Below, in pieces: positions 9,532 through 19,375 of a DNA stretch of 64,000 nucleotides. The DNA is from Vibrio sp. SCSIO 43135 (GTDB taxonomy: Bacteria > Pseudomonadota > Gammaproteobacteria > Enterobacterales > Vibrionaceae): the NCBI RefSeq assembly GCF_023716665.1, contig NZ_CP071859.1, forward strand, positions 1,302,001 through 1,366,000, in the 5' to 3' direction. Every line of letters starts with the position of its first letter. Within the stretch, counting starts at the first letter, position 1. The translations under genes and the position numbers were made by a program. A model generated the notes under the pieces. The model was not told the origin of the DNA and searched no databases. It saw only the letters and a list, made by a program, of their open reading frames with translations.

Positions 9532-10098
9532 TTAAGCTCGGTTCATGTATTTACGTTCAGCTGTGTTTACAACTACGCGATCACCGGTAGCAATGTACTC
9601 AGGTACTTGAACAGTTAAGCCAGTTGAAAGGCGAGCAGGTTTAGTGCGAGCAGAAGCTGAAGCGCCTTTAATCGAAGGATCGGTTTCTTCAATGACAAGC
9701 TCAACCGCTGCTGGGAGTTCTAGCGCTACGGCAGTACCATCAACCAATACTACGTGTAGGCCTTTGATTTCTTCGGTGATAAATTGCAGCTCGTCTTCGA
9801 TATCTGCTTGTTTGAATGTGAACTGAGAGTAGTCTTCGTTATCCATGAAGATGTACTCATCGCCATCTACGTAAGAAAATGAAGCAGCACGCTTGTTCAT
9901 TTCTACCGTACCAAGTACGTCATCTGACTTGTAACGTTCGTCTACACGTGCACCCGTATTTAGGTCAGTACAGCGTAGTTTGTAGATTTTTGCACCGCCA
10001 CGGCCACCTGGAGTCGTTACTTCGATGTCTTTGATAAGAAGCGTTTTGCCATTTGACTCAATCGCAAAGCCTTTTTTAAGTTCACTTGCCTTTGGCAT
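9532..10098 (-). CDS. efpL: Elongation factor P-like protein EfpL (YeiP)
   Basis: A 188-residue EF-P paralogue. It has the three-domain EF-P layout: an N-terminal KOW-like domain with the tip loop TTPGGRGGAKIYKLR, then two OB folds ending in the typical TGDRVVVNTAERKYMNRA. The loop tip carries Arg33 within a longer loop, where canonical EF-P has a modified Lys. This is the hallmark of EfpL, which relieves ribosome stalling at XPPX-type motifs without post-translational modification. AAGGAT lies upstream of the ATG. First gene of a two-gene operon with yciU. Confidence 0.93.
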   Translation of the reverse strand: MPKASELKKGFAIESNGKTLLIKDIEVTTPGGRGGAKIYKLRCTDLNTGARVDERYKSDDVLGTVEMNKRAASFSYVDGDEYIFMDNEDYSQFTFKQADIEDELQFITEEIKGLHVVLVDGTAVALELPAAVELVIEETDPSIKGASASARTKPARLSTGLTVQVPEYIATGDRVVVNTAERKYMNRA

Positions 10099-10231
10099 GG
10101 AAATTTATCCTTTATGTTTGGTTTCGACGCATTATAGCAAGGAGAAGGAAAGAAGGAATATCTTGATTGATACTCTTGTCTGAGCGAACATTAAAGAATG
10201 TTCCAATTCGCTGAAAACAGACCAATTTCGC

Positions 10232-10999
10232 ATGACCTTACCTGTGATTGACCCCTCGCAACCTTTTCAACCTGAGTATCAACCTGCAATCGATGATCTA
10301 TTGAAGTTCTTGAAAGGCGGACTTGGTTCTAACCTACATAGTGTTTACTTGTATGGCAGTGTCGCGCGGAAACAAGCGAAGTTAGGCGAATCGAATCTTG
10401 ATGTTGTGGTCGTCACTCATCGTTCTTTCTCTGATACACGTACGACTTTACTCAACACCATAAAGTGGCGTTTTCAACAGAGCTTTCCGTTCATTACCGA
10501 GATTTCTATTAAAACCGCACTGGTCAGTGATGTGGCTAGTTTAGACAGTTTGTTCTCATGGGGCTTTATGCTTAAGCATTGTTCAGTGTGTATTTACGGT
10601 GAGGATCTGTCGGAGTGTTTTGGTGAATATGAACCAAGCTGGGAAATAGCCAAGCACTGGAATATGGATACTGAAGATTGGGTAGCGGTGTATCGCAATC
10701 GCATTGCTCGCAGTGCTAAGCCGGAAGAGCAGATCAAAGCGCAAAAAATTATTGCGAAAAAGCTGCTTCGAGCCAGTTACTCTTTGGTGATGCATAAAGA
10801 CAAGCGATGGTTTGATTCACCAATAGAATGCGGCCAGCAGTTTCTAAAGTTCTATCCAGAAAAACAGGTCGAAGTCGATCGCCTAGGTATTTTACTAACC
10901 AATCGGGCGATACCTAAGCGCTCAGTCGTTGGGATATTAGATAGCTTCGGTGACTGGTTAGTTGAACAATATAAAAAGACCGAGTTTCGCATTGGTTAA
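10232..10999 (+). CDS. Nucleotidyltransferase-fold protein with altered metal site
   Basis: The 255-residue protein has an N-terminal polymerase-beta/MNT-type nucleotidyltransferase segment, VYLYGSVARKQAKLGESNLDVVVV (residues about 38-61). The GS pair (42-43) and the second carboxylate (Asp57) are present. The position of the first metal-binding Asp in the usual SDxD is Asn55. The remainder is helical and resembles the C-terminal part of aminoglycoside-adenylyltransferase-like proteins, with no recognisable substrate signature. It is a lone gene, convergent with polB 24 bases away. It could be a weak or pseudo-enzyme. No antibiotic-resistance role should be read from this. Confidence 0.75.
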   Translation: MTLPVIDPSQPFQPEYQPAIDDLLKFLKGGLGSNLHSVYLYGSVARKQAKLGESNLDVVVVTHRSFSDTRTTLLNTIKWRFQQSFPFITEISIKTALVSDVASLDSLFSWGFMLKHCSVCIYGEDLSECFGEYEPSWEIAKHWNMDTEDWVAVYRNRIARSAKPEEQIKAQKIIAKKLLRASYSLVMHKDKRWFDSPIECGQQFLKFYPEKQVEVDRLGILLTNRAIPKRSVVGILDSFGDWLVEQYKKTEFRIG

Positions 11000-11023
11000 C
11001 AGAGGCCAAAAGTATTACAGGTG

Positions 11024-13387
11024 TTAAAACAGCCCTAGTTGAGGCTCACTCAGGCGAGCAAAGTCTAAGCCGATAAAAGGCAGGATCGCATCTGCAATCG
11101 GCTTTAACTGCTTATCTATGTAATGCTGGTAGTCGATTGCGCTTTTCAAATACTCTTTGGGTTCTGGGCCATTTACTGTAATAAGATACTCAACCCGCCC
11201 GCGATTTTGGTACTGCAGCGGCCTACCTAGCTGCGCATTAATTTCATCGGCCATTCTTGCCGCTCGAACCTGGGGTGGAATGTTTTTCTGATATTCGTGC
11301 AGCTTTCGACGTAGCCGCTTTTGGTAACTCAGTTCGTTATCAAATTTGCCTGCCAATGTATCTTCTACAAATTCTCTTACGTACTGCTCGACAGGTTGAT
11401 CGTGAAATACCAAGTGGTATAGATGTTGTTGAAATCGTTGAGAAAGCGGTGTCCAGTCGGTGCGAACGCTTTCTAGGCCTTTAAATACGATACGTTCTTG
11501 GTCGCCTGTACCGATAAGACCCGCATAACGTTTCTTGGAACCGGTTTCTGAACCACGAATAGTTGGCATTAAGAATTTGTGGTAATGGGTCTCATACTCG
11601 AGCTCTAGAATCGAGGTTAGCTTGTATTCGTCTTGTAGGTGTTGGCTCCACCACTGATTAATGTGTTCGACTAACTCGTTGCCAATTTTGTCAGCTTGCT
11701 CCTGAGGATAGCGCCCATTTAGCGACACAAATGTAGAATCGGTATCACCATAAATCACTTGGTAACCTTTAGCCTCAATGAGCTTTTTGGTTTGCTTCAT
11801 GATTTCGTGGCCACGCATAGTGATGCTAGAAGCGAGGCGAGTGTCGAAAAAGCGACAGCCAGACGAACCAAGCACGCCATAAAATGAATTCATGATGATT
11901 TTAATGGCCTGAGAAAATGCTTTTTCATTGTTCTTCTTTGCGACGTCTCGAGCGGCCCAGAGTTCTTCGATCATATGTGGCAGGAAATGTTTAGAACGGT
12001 GGAATTGTCCACCTCGGAATCCTTGCACGGCTTGGCTAGGCTCTTTACCTACTTCGAGCTTTAGCCCTTCAATGAGGCCCATTGGGTCAATCAAAAAAGA
12101 ACGAATAATAGAAGGGTAGAGGCTTTTGAAATCCAACACTAATACTGAATCGTATAGATCTGGAATCGAGTCCATGACATAGCCACCCGGACTAGCAATC
12201 CAGTTTTCAGAATGTAAGTTAGGAGCAGCATATCCCGCTCGGTGAATCTGAGGCAGGTACAAGTTGGTGAAAGCGGCGACGGAGCCCCCAACTCGATCGA
12301 GTTCTAATCCAGTTAGCCTTGATCGTTCTATCGCAAAGTCGAGTAGGTGAGTGTGTTCAAAGATCTTATTGACCAGTACGCAATCTTGAAGATTATATTT
12401 GGCCAATGAAGGCTTATCACTGCGGAACATTCGATTGATTTCGTCCATTCTGTCATGAACATTATGAATGTCTTTTCCTTCCCCAAGTAACTCTTGCGAT
12501 ACTGATTCTAAAGACCAAGAACGGAAATTGTAGGTCGCAGTTTTGAGTGTATCTATACCGTCTAGAACCACGCGGCCAGGGATAGTAATAAACCCTTGCT
12601 GACTTTGACTCGAATTTCGGAAGAAGCTCGCCTGACCGCCACGCCCTATATTTAGCTTTAGCTTGTGCCATTCTGCGCGCTTGTGCAGAAGTCGAAAATC
12701 AAAATCGATGACACTCCAACCGATCACCACATCAGGGTCGAAGCGCTGAAACCAGTCAATCATTGCAACCAGTAAGGCATGCTCGTCCTTGACCCACTGA
12801 ATAGGAGTTTCAGACTCTTCTGGCTCACCGATCATAATTACTCGGCTGTCCACAGGGCTATCAAGTCCGATGGAATACAGAATCCCTTTCTCTGAGCATT
12901 CGATATCTAGGGAAACCATTTGCAACTGTGGGATATAGTTGCCTTTACGGCACTTTACAGAGCGAACCTTACTGTGACCTTTATGAGTTTGGGGATTGCC
13001 GCTGAACTCAATACTGCCTTTAATATACCGCTCCATCAGAAACCGGTCGGCAAGCCTAACATCGGACTCTAAAGTGAGAATATCGTGGTTGGTGAGTAAG
13101 GCGGCTATGGTTTGAGATTCACGAATCGTAGCGGTATAGCAAGCCATTAGAGGCTCTTGGTCAAAGCTGGATAGCGGGACAGGCTTTAACTCCGCTTTTA
13201 AAGCGTTCTGTTCAATCAGAGCAAGAACATCTTTGGCATCAGCGGTTCGAACGAAAAAAACTGGCTTTTCTGCTTCAATGATTAACTGCATTGGGCCAGT
13301 TGCAGTGGTCACCCATAGATCGATCTGCGTTTGGCCGGAAAAATCGCGAGATTGGCGGGTGAGTACGAAGCCTTGCTGGATGTTCAA
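11024..13387 (-). CDS. polB: DNA polymerase II (family B)
   Basis: The 787-residue protein is full length for Pol II. The 3'-5' exonuclease motif is LDIECSEKGILYSIG, with DVVIGWSVIDFDFRLL as Exo II. The polymerase motif A is DFKSLYPSIIRSF and motif C is IYGDTDSTFVSL, giving the two catalytic aspartates. Pol II restarts replication past lesions and is SOS-induced in E. coli. I looked for a CTG-N10-CAG LexA box between it and uvrY and found none. It is monocistronic and divergent from uvrY. Confidence 0.96.
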   Translation of the reverse strand: MNIQQGFVLTRQSRDFSGQTQIDLWVTTATGPMQLIIEAEKPVFFVRTADAKDVLALIEQNALKAELKPVPLSSFDQEPLMACYTATIRESQTIAALLTNHDILTLESDVRLADRFLMERYIKGSIEFSGNPQTHKGHSKVRSVKCRKGNYIPQLQMVSLDIECSEKGILYSIGLDSPVDSRVIMIGEPEESETPIQWVKDEHALLVAMIDWFQRFDPDVVIGWSVIDFDFRLLHKRAEWHKLKLNIGRGGQASFFRNSSQSQQGFITIPGRVVLDGIDTLKTATYNFRSWSLESVSQELLGEGKDIHNVHDRMDEINRMFRSDKPSLAKYNLQDCVLVNKIFEHTHLLDFAIERSRLTGLELDRVGGSVAAFTNLYLPQIHRAGYAAPNLHSENWIASPGGYVMDSIPDLYDSVLVLDFKSLYPSIIRSFLIDPMGLIEGLKLEVGKEPSQAVQGFRGGQFHRSKHFLPHMIEELWAARDVAKKNNEKAFSQAIKIIMNSFYGVLGSSGCRFFDTRLASSITMRGHEIMKQTKKLIEAKGYQVIYGDTDSTFVSLNGRYPQEQADKIGNELVEHINQWWSQHLQDEYKLTSILELEYETHYHKFLMPTIRGSETGSKKRYAGLIGTGDQERIVFKGLESVRTDWTPLSQRFQQHLYHLVFHDQPVEQYVREFVEDTLAGKFDNELSYQKRLRRKLHEYQKNIPPQVRAARMADEINAQLGRPLQYQNRGRVEYLITVNGPEPKEYLKSAIDYQHYIDKQLKPIADAILPFIGLDFARLSEPQLGLF

Positions 13388-13761
13388 GTCGATATCTCGG
13401 TTAATTGATTGCCGTTATGACGGTAAGGTCGGAAATGATAGCAAATCCTAGATATAGAAGAAATTCTTGGTTGTTTGATTAGGATTTGGCCAGTGAACAA
13501 AGGATATTAGATCATCTAAAACTGCCTATAATTTTATCAATGTCACTTTAGACTTCTTAACCTTATCGTTGATAAGTGATTGATTTAGTGATCTATTGAT
13601 GATTCTGATCACGTGAGAACAATTAGTGCTTGCTAAAGTTAACGTTTAGGCACATATTCAGTGTAAGCAAATTTTCAAAAATGAGTTAAACTAGGCAGCA
13701 ATGCTGCTATCCACTTCCTGAAGTGGGTGCAGAGCCAATTAAAAAGTGTGGAGATACAAGT
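13388..13761. other. Divergent polB / uvrY intergenic region
   Basis: About 370 bases, AT-rich, with promoters for both genes presumably inside. I see no LexA box, no good CRP palindrome and no small gene with a convincing ribosome site. Confidence 0.5.
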
Positions 13762-14406
13762 TTGATAAATGTTTTCCTTGTAGATGATCACGAGCTGGTT
13801 CGCACAGGGATACGACGTATTATTGAAGACGTCCGTGGAATGAACGTAGCAGGGGAAGCTGAAAGCGGTGAAGATGCAGTAAAATGGTGTCGCAACAATC
13901 ATGTTGATGTCATTTTAATGGATATGAATATGCCAGGTATTGGTGGCCTAGAGGCCACTAAGAAGATCTTGCGTTTTAATCCAGATGTGAAAATCATCGT
14001 TTTAACTGTTCATACGGAGAATCCGTTTCCAACTAAAGTGATGCAAGCAGGCGCAGCTGGGTACCTAACCAAAGGTGCTGGCCCTGATGAAATGGTTAAT
14101 GCAATTCGAGTAGTGAATAGCGGTCAGCGTTATATCTCTCCTGAAATTGCACAGCAAATGGCCCTAAGCCAGTTTTCACCGGCTTCAGAAAACCCATTCG
14201 CAGACTTGTCCGAACGTGAACTTCAGATAATGATGATGATCACTAAAGGGCAGAAAGTTACCGATATTTCAGAGCAGCTAAACCTAAGCCCAAAGACGGT
14301 GAACAGCTATCGTTACCGTTTGTTCAGCAAACTCGATATTAGCGGAGATGTGGAACTTACCCATCTGGCTATCCGACATGGAATGTTAGACACCGAGACC
14401 CTATAG
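13762..14406 (+). CDS. uvrY: Response regulator VarA/UvrY (GacA family)
   Basis: A two-component response regulator of the BarA/UvrY (VarS/VarA in Vibrio) system, which drives CsrB-type small RNAs and so controls CsrA. I start it at TTG 13762: GGAG (13750-13753) lies eight bases upstream and the product begins [16 protein letters not shown] as in orthologues. An ATG at 13723 would add 13 unlikely residues. With this start it has 214 residues, the acceptor Asp is Asp54 (ILMDMNMPG), and the C-terminal LuxR-type helix-turn-helix contains LSERELQIM and [17 protein letters not shown]. It overlaps uvrC by one base. Confidence 0.96.
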   Translation: MINVFLVDDHELVRTGIRRIIEDVRGMNVAGEAESGEDAVKWCRNNHVDVILMDMNMPGIGGLEATKKILRFNPDVKIIVLTVHTENPFPTKVMQAGAAGYLTKGAGPDEMVNAIRVVNSGQRYISPEIAQQMALSQFSPASENPFADLSERELQIMMMITKGQKVTDISEQLNLSPKTVNSYRYRLFSKLDISGDVELTHLAIRHGMLDTETL

Positions 14407-16238
14407 TGACCACCCCATTTGACTCGGTTACCTTTCTAAAAACTGTTACCAATCAGCCCGGCGTTTATCGAATGTATAACGCCGAGGCTGTTGTTATTTA
14501 TGTAGGCAAAGCCAAAGATTTAAAGAAACGTTTGTCGAGCTACTTTCGTAAGAAGGTAGACAGCGAGAAGACGCGAGCTTTGGTTAGCAATATCGATAAA
14601 ATCGATGTCACTGTTACACACACTGAAACCGAAGCGCTCATTCTTGAGCACAACTACATAAAACAGTACTTACCAAAATACAACGTACTCCTTCGTGACG
14701 ATAAATCTTACCCTTACATTTTCCTAAGTGGGCATAAGCATCCTAGGCTGTCGATGCATCGTGGGGCAAAAAAACGCAAGGGCGAATATTTTGGACCGTA
14801 TCCAGATTCGGGAGCTGTACGCGAAAGCCTACATCTAATTCAGAAGATCTTCCCAGTTAGACAGTGTGAAGACACGGTATACAGTAACCGAACGCGTCCG
14901 TGTTTGATGTACCAAATCGGCCGATGCGCAGGCCCTTGTGTCAGTTCAATCATTTCGGATGAAGAGTATGCAGAATTGGTGAACTACGTTCGCTTATTCC
15001 TGCAAGGCAAAGACAAACAGGTATTAGAAACGCTTATTGAGAAAATGGAGCAAGCGAGTCAGGCGCTTCGATTTGAAGATGCCGCTAAGTTTCGCGACCA
15101 AATACAAGCGATTCGCCGAGTACAAGAACAGCAGTTTGTCTCTGAAGACACCATGGATGATATGGACGTATTGGGCTTCTCGCAAGAGAACGGGATTGCG
15201 TGTATTCATATTCTAATGATCCGGCAAGGTAAGGTTCTGGGTAGCCGTAGCCACTTCCCTAAGATTCCAAACGATACTACGCAGCAAGAAGTCTTTTATA
15301 GCTTCTTGAGCCAGTACTATTTTAGCCAGAGCGAAGCGCGAACCGTGCCGACTCGAATCATCCTGAATGAAGGGTTATTGGAAGAGTCTGCATCATTACA
15401 GCAGGCGTTAAGCGAGTTGGCTGGAAGGAAGGTGACGTTCCATGTTAATCCTACGGGTACTCGCGGCCGTTACCTCAAGCTTGCCAACACCAACGCATTG
15501 ACTGCGATTACCACCAAGATTAATCACAAGATGACGATCTCTCAGCGCTTCAAAGAATTGAGAGAAGTGCTCGCGATGGATTCCATCTCCCGAATGGAGT
15601 GTTTCGATATTTCCCATACTATGGGTGAAAGCACGATCGCTTCTTGTGTCGTGTTTAATCATGAGGGGCCCGTAAAGCAAGAATATCGCCGTTACAATAT
15701 TAGCGGAATTACAGGCGGCGATGACTATGCCGCGATGGGGCAAGCGTTAGACCGTCGTTATTCAAAACAACTTGATGTGGAAAAAATTCCTGACATCATC
15801 TTCATTGATGGTGGTAAGGGCCAATTGAACCGCGCATTTGAGATTATCTCAAAACACTGGGATGACTGGCCAAAGCGACCTAGGATGATTGGTATCGCAA
15901 AGGGCGTGACGCGTAAACCGGGTTTGGAAACTTTGATTACAACCGATGGCGAAGAATTCAATTTACCAAGTGATGCTCCCGCACTTCATCTTATCCAGCA
16001 TATACGGGATGAAAGCCATAATCATGCGATTGCGGGACACAGAGCTAAACGGGGTAAAACGCGCCGTACCAGTGCCTTAGAAGGTATTGAAGGGGTAGGG
16101 CCGAAGCGTCGTCAAGCATTGCTAAAATACATGGGTGGCTTGCAAGAATTGAAACGAGCAAGCGTTGAAGAAATCGCCAAAGTACCGGGGATTAGCCATT
16201 CTTTGGCAGAAAACATCTTTCAAGCATTGAAACAATAG
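14406..16238 (+). CDS. uvrC: Excinuclease ABC subunit C
   Basis: Makes both incisions in nucleotide excision repair with UvrA and UvrB. The 610-residue protein shows the GIY-YIG endonuclease at the N-terminus ([24 protein letters not shown]) and a Cys cluster ([17 protein letters not shown]). A UVR helical segment comes next ([15 protein letters not shown]), followed by the RNase H-like 3'-incision domain ([23 protein letters not shown]). The C-terminal helix-hairpin-helix pair ends [13 protein letters not shown]... and [13 protein letters not shown]. The start is GTG, sharing its G with the uvrY TAG stop, which indicates translational coupling. The uvrY-uvrC pair is conserved in gammaproteobacteria. 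Confidence 0.97.
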   Translation: MTTPFDSVTFLKTVTNQPGVYRMYNAEAVVIYVGKAKDLKKRLSSYFRKKVDSEKTRALVSNIDKIDVTVTHTETEALILEHNYIKQYLPKYNVLLRDDKSYPYIFLSGHKHPRLSMHRGAKKRKGEYFGPYPDSGAVRESLHLIQKIFPVRQCEDTVYSNRTRPCLMYQIGRCAGPCVSSIISDEEYAELVNYVRLFLQGKDKQVLETLIEKMEQASQALRFEDAAKFRDQIQAIRRVQEQQFVSEDTMDDMDVLGFSQENGIACIHILMIRQGKVLGSRSHFPKIPNDTTQQEVFYSFLSQYYFSQSEARTVPTRIILNEGLLEESASLQQALSELAGRKVTFHVNPTGTRGRYLKLANTNALTAITTKINHKMTISQRFKELREVLAMDSISRMECFDISHTMGESTIASCVVFNHEGPVKQEYRRYNISGITGGDDYAAMGQALDRRYSKQLDVEKIPDIIFIDGGKGQLNRAFEIISKHWDDWPKRPRMIGIAKGVTRKPGLETLITTDGEEFNLPSDAPALHLIQHIRDESHNHAIAGHRAKRGKTRRTSALEGIEGVGPKRRQALLKYMGGLQELKRASVEEIAKVPGISHSLAENIFQALKQ

Positions 16239-16284
16239 CAAAAATCCCGCACCATAAACGCGCAATAAATAAGAGCAAATAAAT

Positions 16285-16842
16285 ATGCGTTTTAATATTC
16301 CCAACATTTTGTCTTTATTACGACTTTTTCTGATTCCAGTTTTCGTCGTTATCTTCTATCTCCCTTATAGTTGGTCTCCTTTCGCTGCGGCAATGGTCTT
16401 CTGGGTAGCAGGTTTCACAGATTGGCTAGACGGCATGTTGGCACGAAAACTCGGTCAAACCTCTCGTTTTGGTGCATTTATTGACCCAGTCGCCGATAAA
16501 GTGTTGGTCGCGACGGCGCTTATTCTTATTACCGAGCACTACCATAGCATTTGGGTCACCATTCCAGCGGTGACGATGATTGCTCGAGAAATCATTATTT
16601 CAGCACTACGTGAGTGGATGGCGGAGATCGGTAAACGAGCGAGTGTTGCCGTATCTTGGGTTGGTAAGGTTAAGACGCTAACTCAAATGTTTGCTCTATG
16701 GGTGCTGATTTGGCGTTATGATGACTGGATGGTTTGGGTGGGCTATGTGGCGCTATACGTAGCAACCGCACTGACATACTGGTCGATGGCACAGTACCTT
16801 ATGGCAGCTAAAGACGATTTACTAAGTGAAGAACATCAATAA
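16285..16842 (+). CDS. pgsA: CDP-diacylglycerol-glycerol-3-phosphate 3-phosphatidyltransferase
   Basis: Makes phosphatidylglycerol phosphate, the committed step to phosphatidylglycerol and cardiolipin, in the inner membrane. The 185-residue protein has several hydrophobic helices. It carries the full CDP-alcohol phosphotransferase signature [20 protein letters not shown] followed by IDPVADK, with all four Asp in register. It follows uvrC after 46 bases and ends at a strong terminator, so uvrY-uvrC-pgsA is probably one transcript. Confidence 0.97.
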   Translation: MRFNIPNILSLLRLFLIPVFVVIFYLPYSWSPFAAAMVFWVAGFTDWLDGMLARKLGQTSRFGAFIDPVADKVLVATALILITEHYHSIWVTIPAVTMIAREIIISALREWMAEIGKRASVAVSWVGKVKTLTQMFALWVLIWRYDDWMVWVGYVALYVATALTYWSMAQYLMAAKDDLLSEEHQ

Positions 16843-16846
16843 AAGA

Positions 16847-16868
16847 ACGGGCGAAAGCCCGTTTTTTT
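16847..16868 (+). terminator. Rho-independent terminator of pgsA
   Basis: Stem ACGGGC / GCCCGT with a GAAA tetraloop followed by seven T. Confidence 0.92.
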
Positions 16869-17034
16869 ATGCTTGCGATATAGTGACGTTGAATTGAGCT
16901 ACTGAATTAGTAAGCTGGGTAGGGGGATATACAGTTAACTAGTGGAAATTCTGGGAAAATTTGCTAGAAAAATAATCAATTTAGGCCGTTTTGACTGTAA
17001 ATTAGACAAACGATTCAAAAAATAAAAAATAGTG

Positions 17035-17062
17035 TTGACTCATCTGAGTGAATCCGTAGAAT
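17035..17062 (+). promoter_or_regulatory. Sigma-70 promoter of the tRNA operon
   Basis: TTGACT (17035-17040), a 16-base spacer, then TAGAAT (17057-17062). A GC-rich discriminator (GCATCCCG) follows, as is usual for stringently controlled stable-RNA promoters. It lies 56 bases upstream of tRNA-Cys. Confidence 0.75.
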
Positions 17063-17117
17063 GCATCCCGTACCCAAGAGGAACGCAACAAAACAGCGAA
17101 TCACTTGGAGTTACAAA

Positions 17118-17191
17118 GGCGTGTTGGCAGAGTGGCTATGCAGCGGATTGCAAATCCGTGGACCTCGGTTCGACTCCGGGACGCGCCTCCA
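17118..17191 (+). tRNA. tRNA-Cys(GCA)
   Basis: 74 nt including encoded CCA. The acceptor arms GGCGTGT / ACGCGCC pair and the anticodon GCA is at 17150-17152. The T-loop is GGTTCGACTCC. First gene of a four-tRNA operon. Confidence 0.96.
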
Positions 17192-17194
17192 TTT

Positions 17195-17270
17195 GCGACA
17201 CTAGCTCAGTTGGTAGAGCGCAACCTTGCCAAGGTTGAGGTCACGAGTTCGAACCTCGTGTGTCGCTCCA
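17195..17270 (+). tRNA. tRNA-Gly(GCC), copy 1
   Basis: 76 nt with encoded CCA, starting GCGACAC and ending TGTCGCTCCA. The anticodon GCC is at 17228-17230. It is identical in sequence to the copy at 17465. Confidence 0.97.
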
Positions 17271-17348
17271 AATTTTGGAGTGTGGAACGCCTTATAGGAA
17301 GTTCGATGCTAAAGATGGTGTCTTGCCCATCGCAATAAAGAATTGCGT

Positions 17349-17435
17349 GCCCTGGTGGTGGAATTGGTAGACACAAGGGATTTAAAATCCCTCGGCGTTC
17401 GCGCTGTGCCGGTTCAAGTCCGGCCCGGGGCACCA
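17349..17435 (+). tRNA. tRNA-Leu(TAA)
   Basis: 87 nt with a long class II variable arm and encoded CCA. The acceptor arms GCCCTGG / CCGGGGC pair. The anticodon TAA is at 17383-17385 between AGGGA and TCCCT stems. Confidence 0.96.
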
Positions 17436-17464
17436 TCGATTAAGCCTACGTCTGACGTAGCAAT

Positions 17465-17540
17465 GCGACACTAGCTCAGTTGGTAGAGCGCAACCTTGCC
17501 AAGGTTGAGGTCACGAGTTCGAACCTCGTGTGTCGCTCCA
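17465..17540 (+). tRNA. tRNA-Gly(GCC), copy 2
   Basis: 76 nt, same sequence as the first tRNA-Gly; anticodon GCC at 17498-17500. Last gene before the operon terminator. Confidence 0.97.
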
Positions 17541-17546
17541 AATTGG

Positions 17547-17573
17547 AAACCCAGCCTTATGGCTGGGTTTTTT
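17547..17573. terminator. Terminator of the tRNA operon
   Basis: AAACCCAGCC / GGCTGGGTTT stem with a TTAT loop and six T in total on the plus strand. It may also serve the convergent DUF1501 gene. Confidence 0.92.
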
Positions 17574-17609
17574 CATTTTCTGCTCCTAAACATATGAAAT
17601 GAAAGGGAG

Positions 17610-19373
17610 CTATTGCCCCCAAACCTCCACATGCTTAAAGTTGTTCCACTGAGCTAGTGAAGCGTTTGTATCACTATTTCCTTGGCATACGAAACGAATA
17701 TATTTTGCTTGGTAAGAGCCTATTGGGTACTCGACCATTTGGTCACTCTGTCCGGCTGTATCAATACTGGTGGCATCCTCAAACTTGATGCCATCCTGAC
17801 TCACTTCGATATCTAAGTAATAACGTCGCTCATCTCCTTTGGCTTGGGCAAACTTTAGCATTGTCACTGTAGACACGCTCTCTAGTTCAACGGTGTATTC
17901 AATGTTTCTGCCATTTGCTGACCACTTGGTGTTTAGGTCTCCATCGATACCATGAGCAATTTTGTCTATGCCATTTGGGTTTTCTTCGCTGGCAGAGGCT
18001 CCAATGATATTTAACTTGTTCACAGGGGATTGGCCACAGCTTTTAAAAATGGGTATCGCTTCGGGATCGTACCCAACCAAGGTTGGAAACATGGCTTCGA
18101 TGCCATCGTTTTTCACGCCTACCCAGCTTAATAGTGTGGCATGGAACAGATCGACACTCATTGTAGGAACAACGCGTCCACGGCTGAGTATGTCAGCACT
18201 ACTGGAGGACAGGTCAGGCCAAGTCCCATGAACTTGACTACCGTTAAGGTCGCCTCCTAACACCATCTGGCAATTGCCCCAGCCATGGTCCGTACCTGAA
18301 CCATTTGGAATTAACGTGCGTCCAAACTCTGAGAAGGTAAAAGTGGTCACAGAGTCTGTAAGCCCTTCTTGGTCCAAGTTTCGGTAGAACACAGAAAGCT
18401 GAGAGGCGAGTAGACGAAGTAGCTCACCTTGGTCGCGTGTTTGATTACTGTGAGTATCAAATCCTCCCAATGTTACAGAGAAAAACTGAGCCGGATGCTG
18501 GAAAGCATCGCGAGCGAGCAGGAGCAATAGTACGACTCGGAGCTGCTTTCCGAGTGATGTGTCTAAGTTAAACCCGTAAGGACAATTCTCTTCATCGACC
18601 AATATTTTTTCAAACTCATCAAACTTTTCTCTAGCATCAATACATAGCTCGGAGTAGTACTGCTTGAAAATAGATTGGCTGGTGATCTTTTTATCACGAA
18701 AGGCATCGAACAATTGTTGGCCTTGATTGTGGAGCGACATTTTAGGCGGCATTGATGTTCCAATGCGGTTAGCCGTTTTCTCTTTGCTGTTCGTCCATAC
18801 TGATTGGGAACCGACCTCAAAAATGGGTTCAAGCTCATTTAAGTTGTAGCCGGTTTCGAGCAAATATGCAGAACGTCCTCCCCAGCCTTCGTTACTAATG
18901 CTATTCCCTGTGTAGGTTTGGGTGATAGCGCTTTGATGATTGTGAGAGTAAAGATGAATTGGCTTTAGCTTATCAATGTCGTGAGCGCGTTCTTTTGGTT
19001 GCATCCGCGGGCCAACATTGACAATAGGTACGGCTTTATTGTCATCAAATAGCCACTTCATTGCTTCAAGTTCTGGAGAAAGTGCTAGCTTTAAGCTGTC
19101 GTGTGCAAAATTGAGATCGAGTAACTGGTCTTTTTCAAACGCTAGGTTGGAACGAAGTGCTCGGTACAGCGCGTATTCTTTGTCTGCTTTGGGGACAAAG
19201 CAGTTAAATCCGTCGTTACCGCCTCCAAGATTGATCCCAACAAGGGCTTTTTGTTGAGCTGGGGTATCACAAGTGGGGGAGAGGGCGTGTGCGAGTGGTG
19301 AGCTTAGGTTAAATGCAGTCACGCCGACACCAGAAAGGCTACCTTTAAGAAACGTTCGTCTTGATACTGTCAT
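17610..19373 (-). CDS. DUF1501 family Tat-exported protein with C-terminal discoidin-like domain
   Basis: The 587-residue protein starts with a twin-arginine signal (SRRTFLKGSLSGVGVTAF, ending near AHA), so it is exported folded. The body matches DUF1501, an alkaline-phosphatase-superfamily-like family: GINLGGGNDGFNCFVP early, VTLGGFDTHSNQ, FSEFGRTL and GSGTDHGWGN. The last 130 or so residues (from about KLNIIGASASEENPNG) look like an F5/8 type C (discoidin) carbohydrate-binding fold, with KWSANGRNIEYTVELESVSTV. It lies two bases after the DUF1800 gene, so the two are one operon. Its substrate is not known; a surface or periplasmic role on polysaccharide is inference. Confidence 0.87.
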   Translation of the reverse strand: MTVSRRTFLKGSLSGVGVTAFNLSSPLAHALSPTCDTPAQQKALVGINLGGGNDGFNCFVPKADKEYALYRALRSNLAFEKDQLLDLNFAHDSLKLALSPELEAMKWLFDDNKAVPIVNVGPRMQPKERAHDIDKLKPIHLYSHNHQSAITQTYTGNSISNEGWGGRSAYLLETGYNLNELEPIFEVGSQSVWTNSKEKTANRIGTSMPPKMSLHNQGQQLFDAFRDKKITSQSIFKQYYSELCIDAREKFDEFEKILVDEENCPYGFNLDTSLGKQLRVVLLLLLARDAFQHPAQFFSVTLGGFDTHSNQTRDQGELLRLLASQLSVFYRNLDQEGLTDSVTTFTFSEFGRTLIPNGSGTDHGWGNCQMVLGGDLNGSQVHGTWPDLSSSSADILSRGRVVPTMSVDLFHATLLSWVGVKNDGIEAMFPTLVGYDPEAIPIFKSCGQSPVNKLNIIGASASEENPNGIDKIAHGIDGDLNTKWSANGRNIEYTVELESVSTVTMLKFAQAKGDERRYYLDIEVSQDGIKFEDATSIDTAGQSDQMVEYPIGSYQAKYIRFVCQGNSDTNASLAQWNNFKHVEVWGQ

Positions 19374-19375
19374 GG

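Noticed and set aside
10232..10999. Aminoglycoside resistance gene
   Set aside because: Only the nucleotidyltransferase fold is shared; one metal-binding Asp is replaced and there is no resistance context or mobile element.
13388..13761. LexA box for polB
   Set aside because: No CTG-N10-CAG sequence found upstream of polB in this interval.
17032..17436. Frames of 68-77 codons across the tRNA operon
   Set aside because: They run through tRNA genes on both strands and have no ribosome sites or protein-like composition.
17195..17540. Identical tRNA-Gly copies as attachment-site duplication
   Set aside because: Both are full-length tRNAs with CCA inside one operon with a promoter and terminator; no integrase or foreign segment lies between them.
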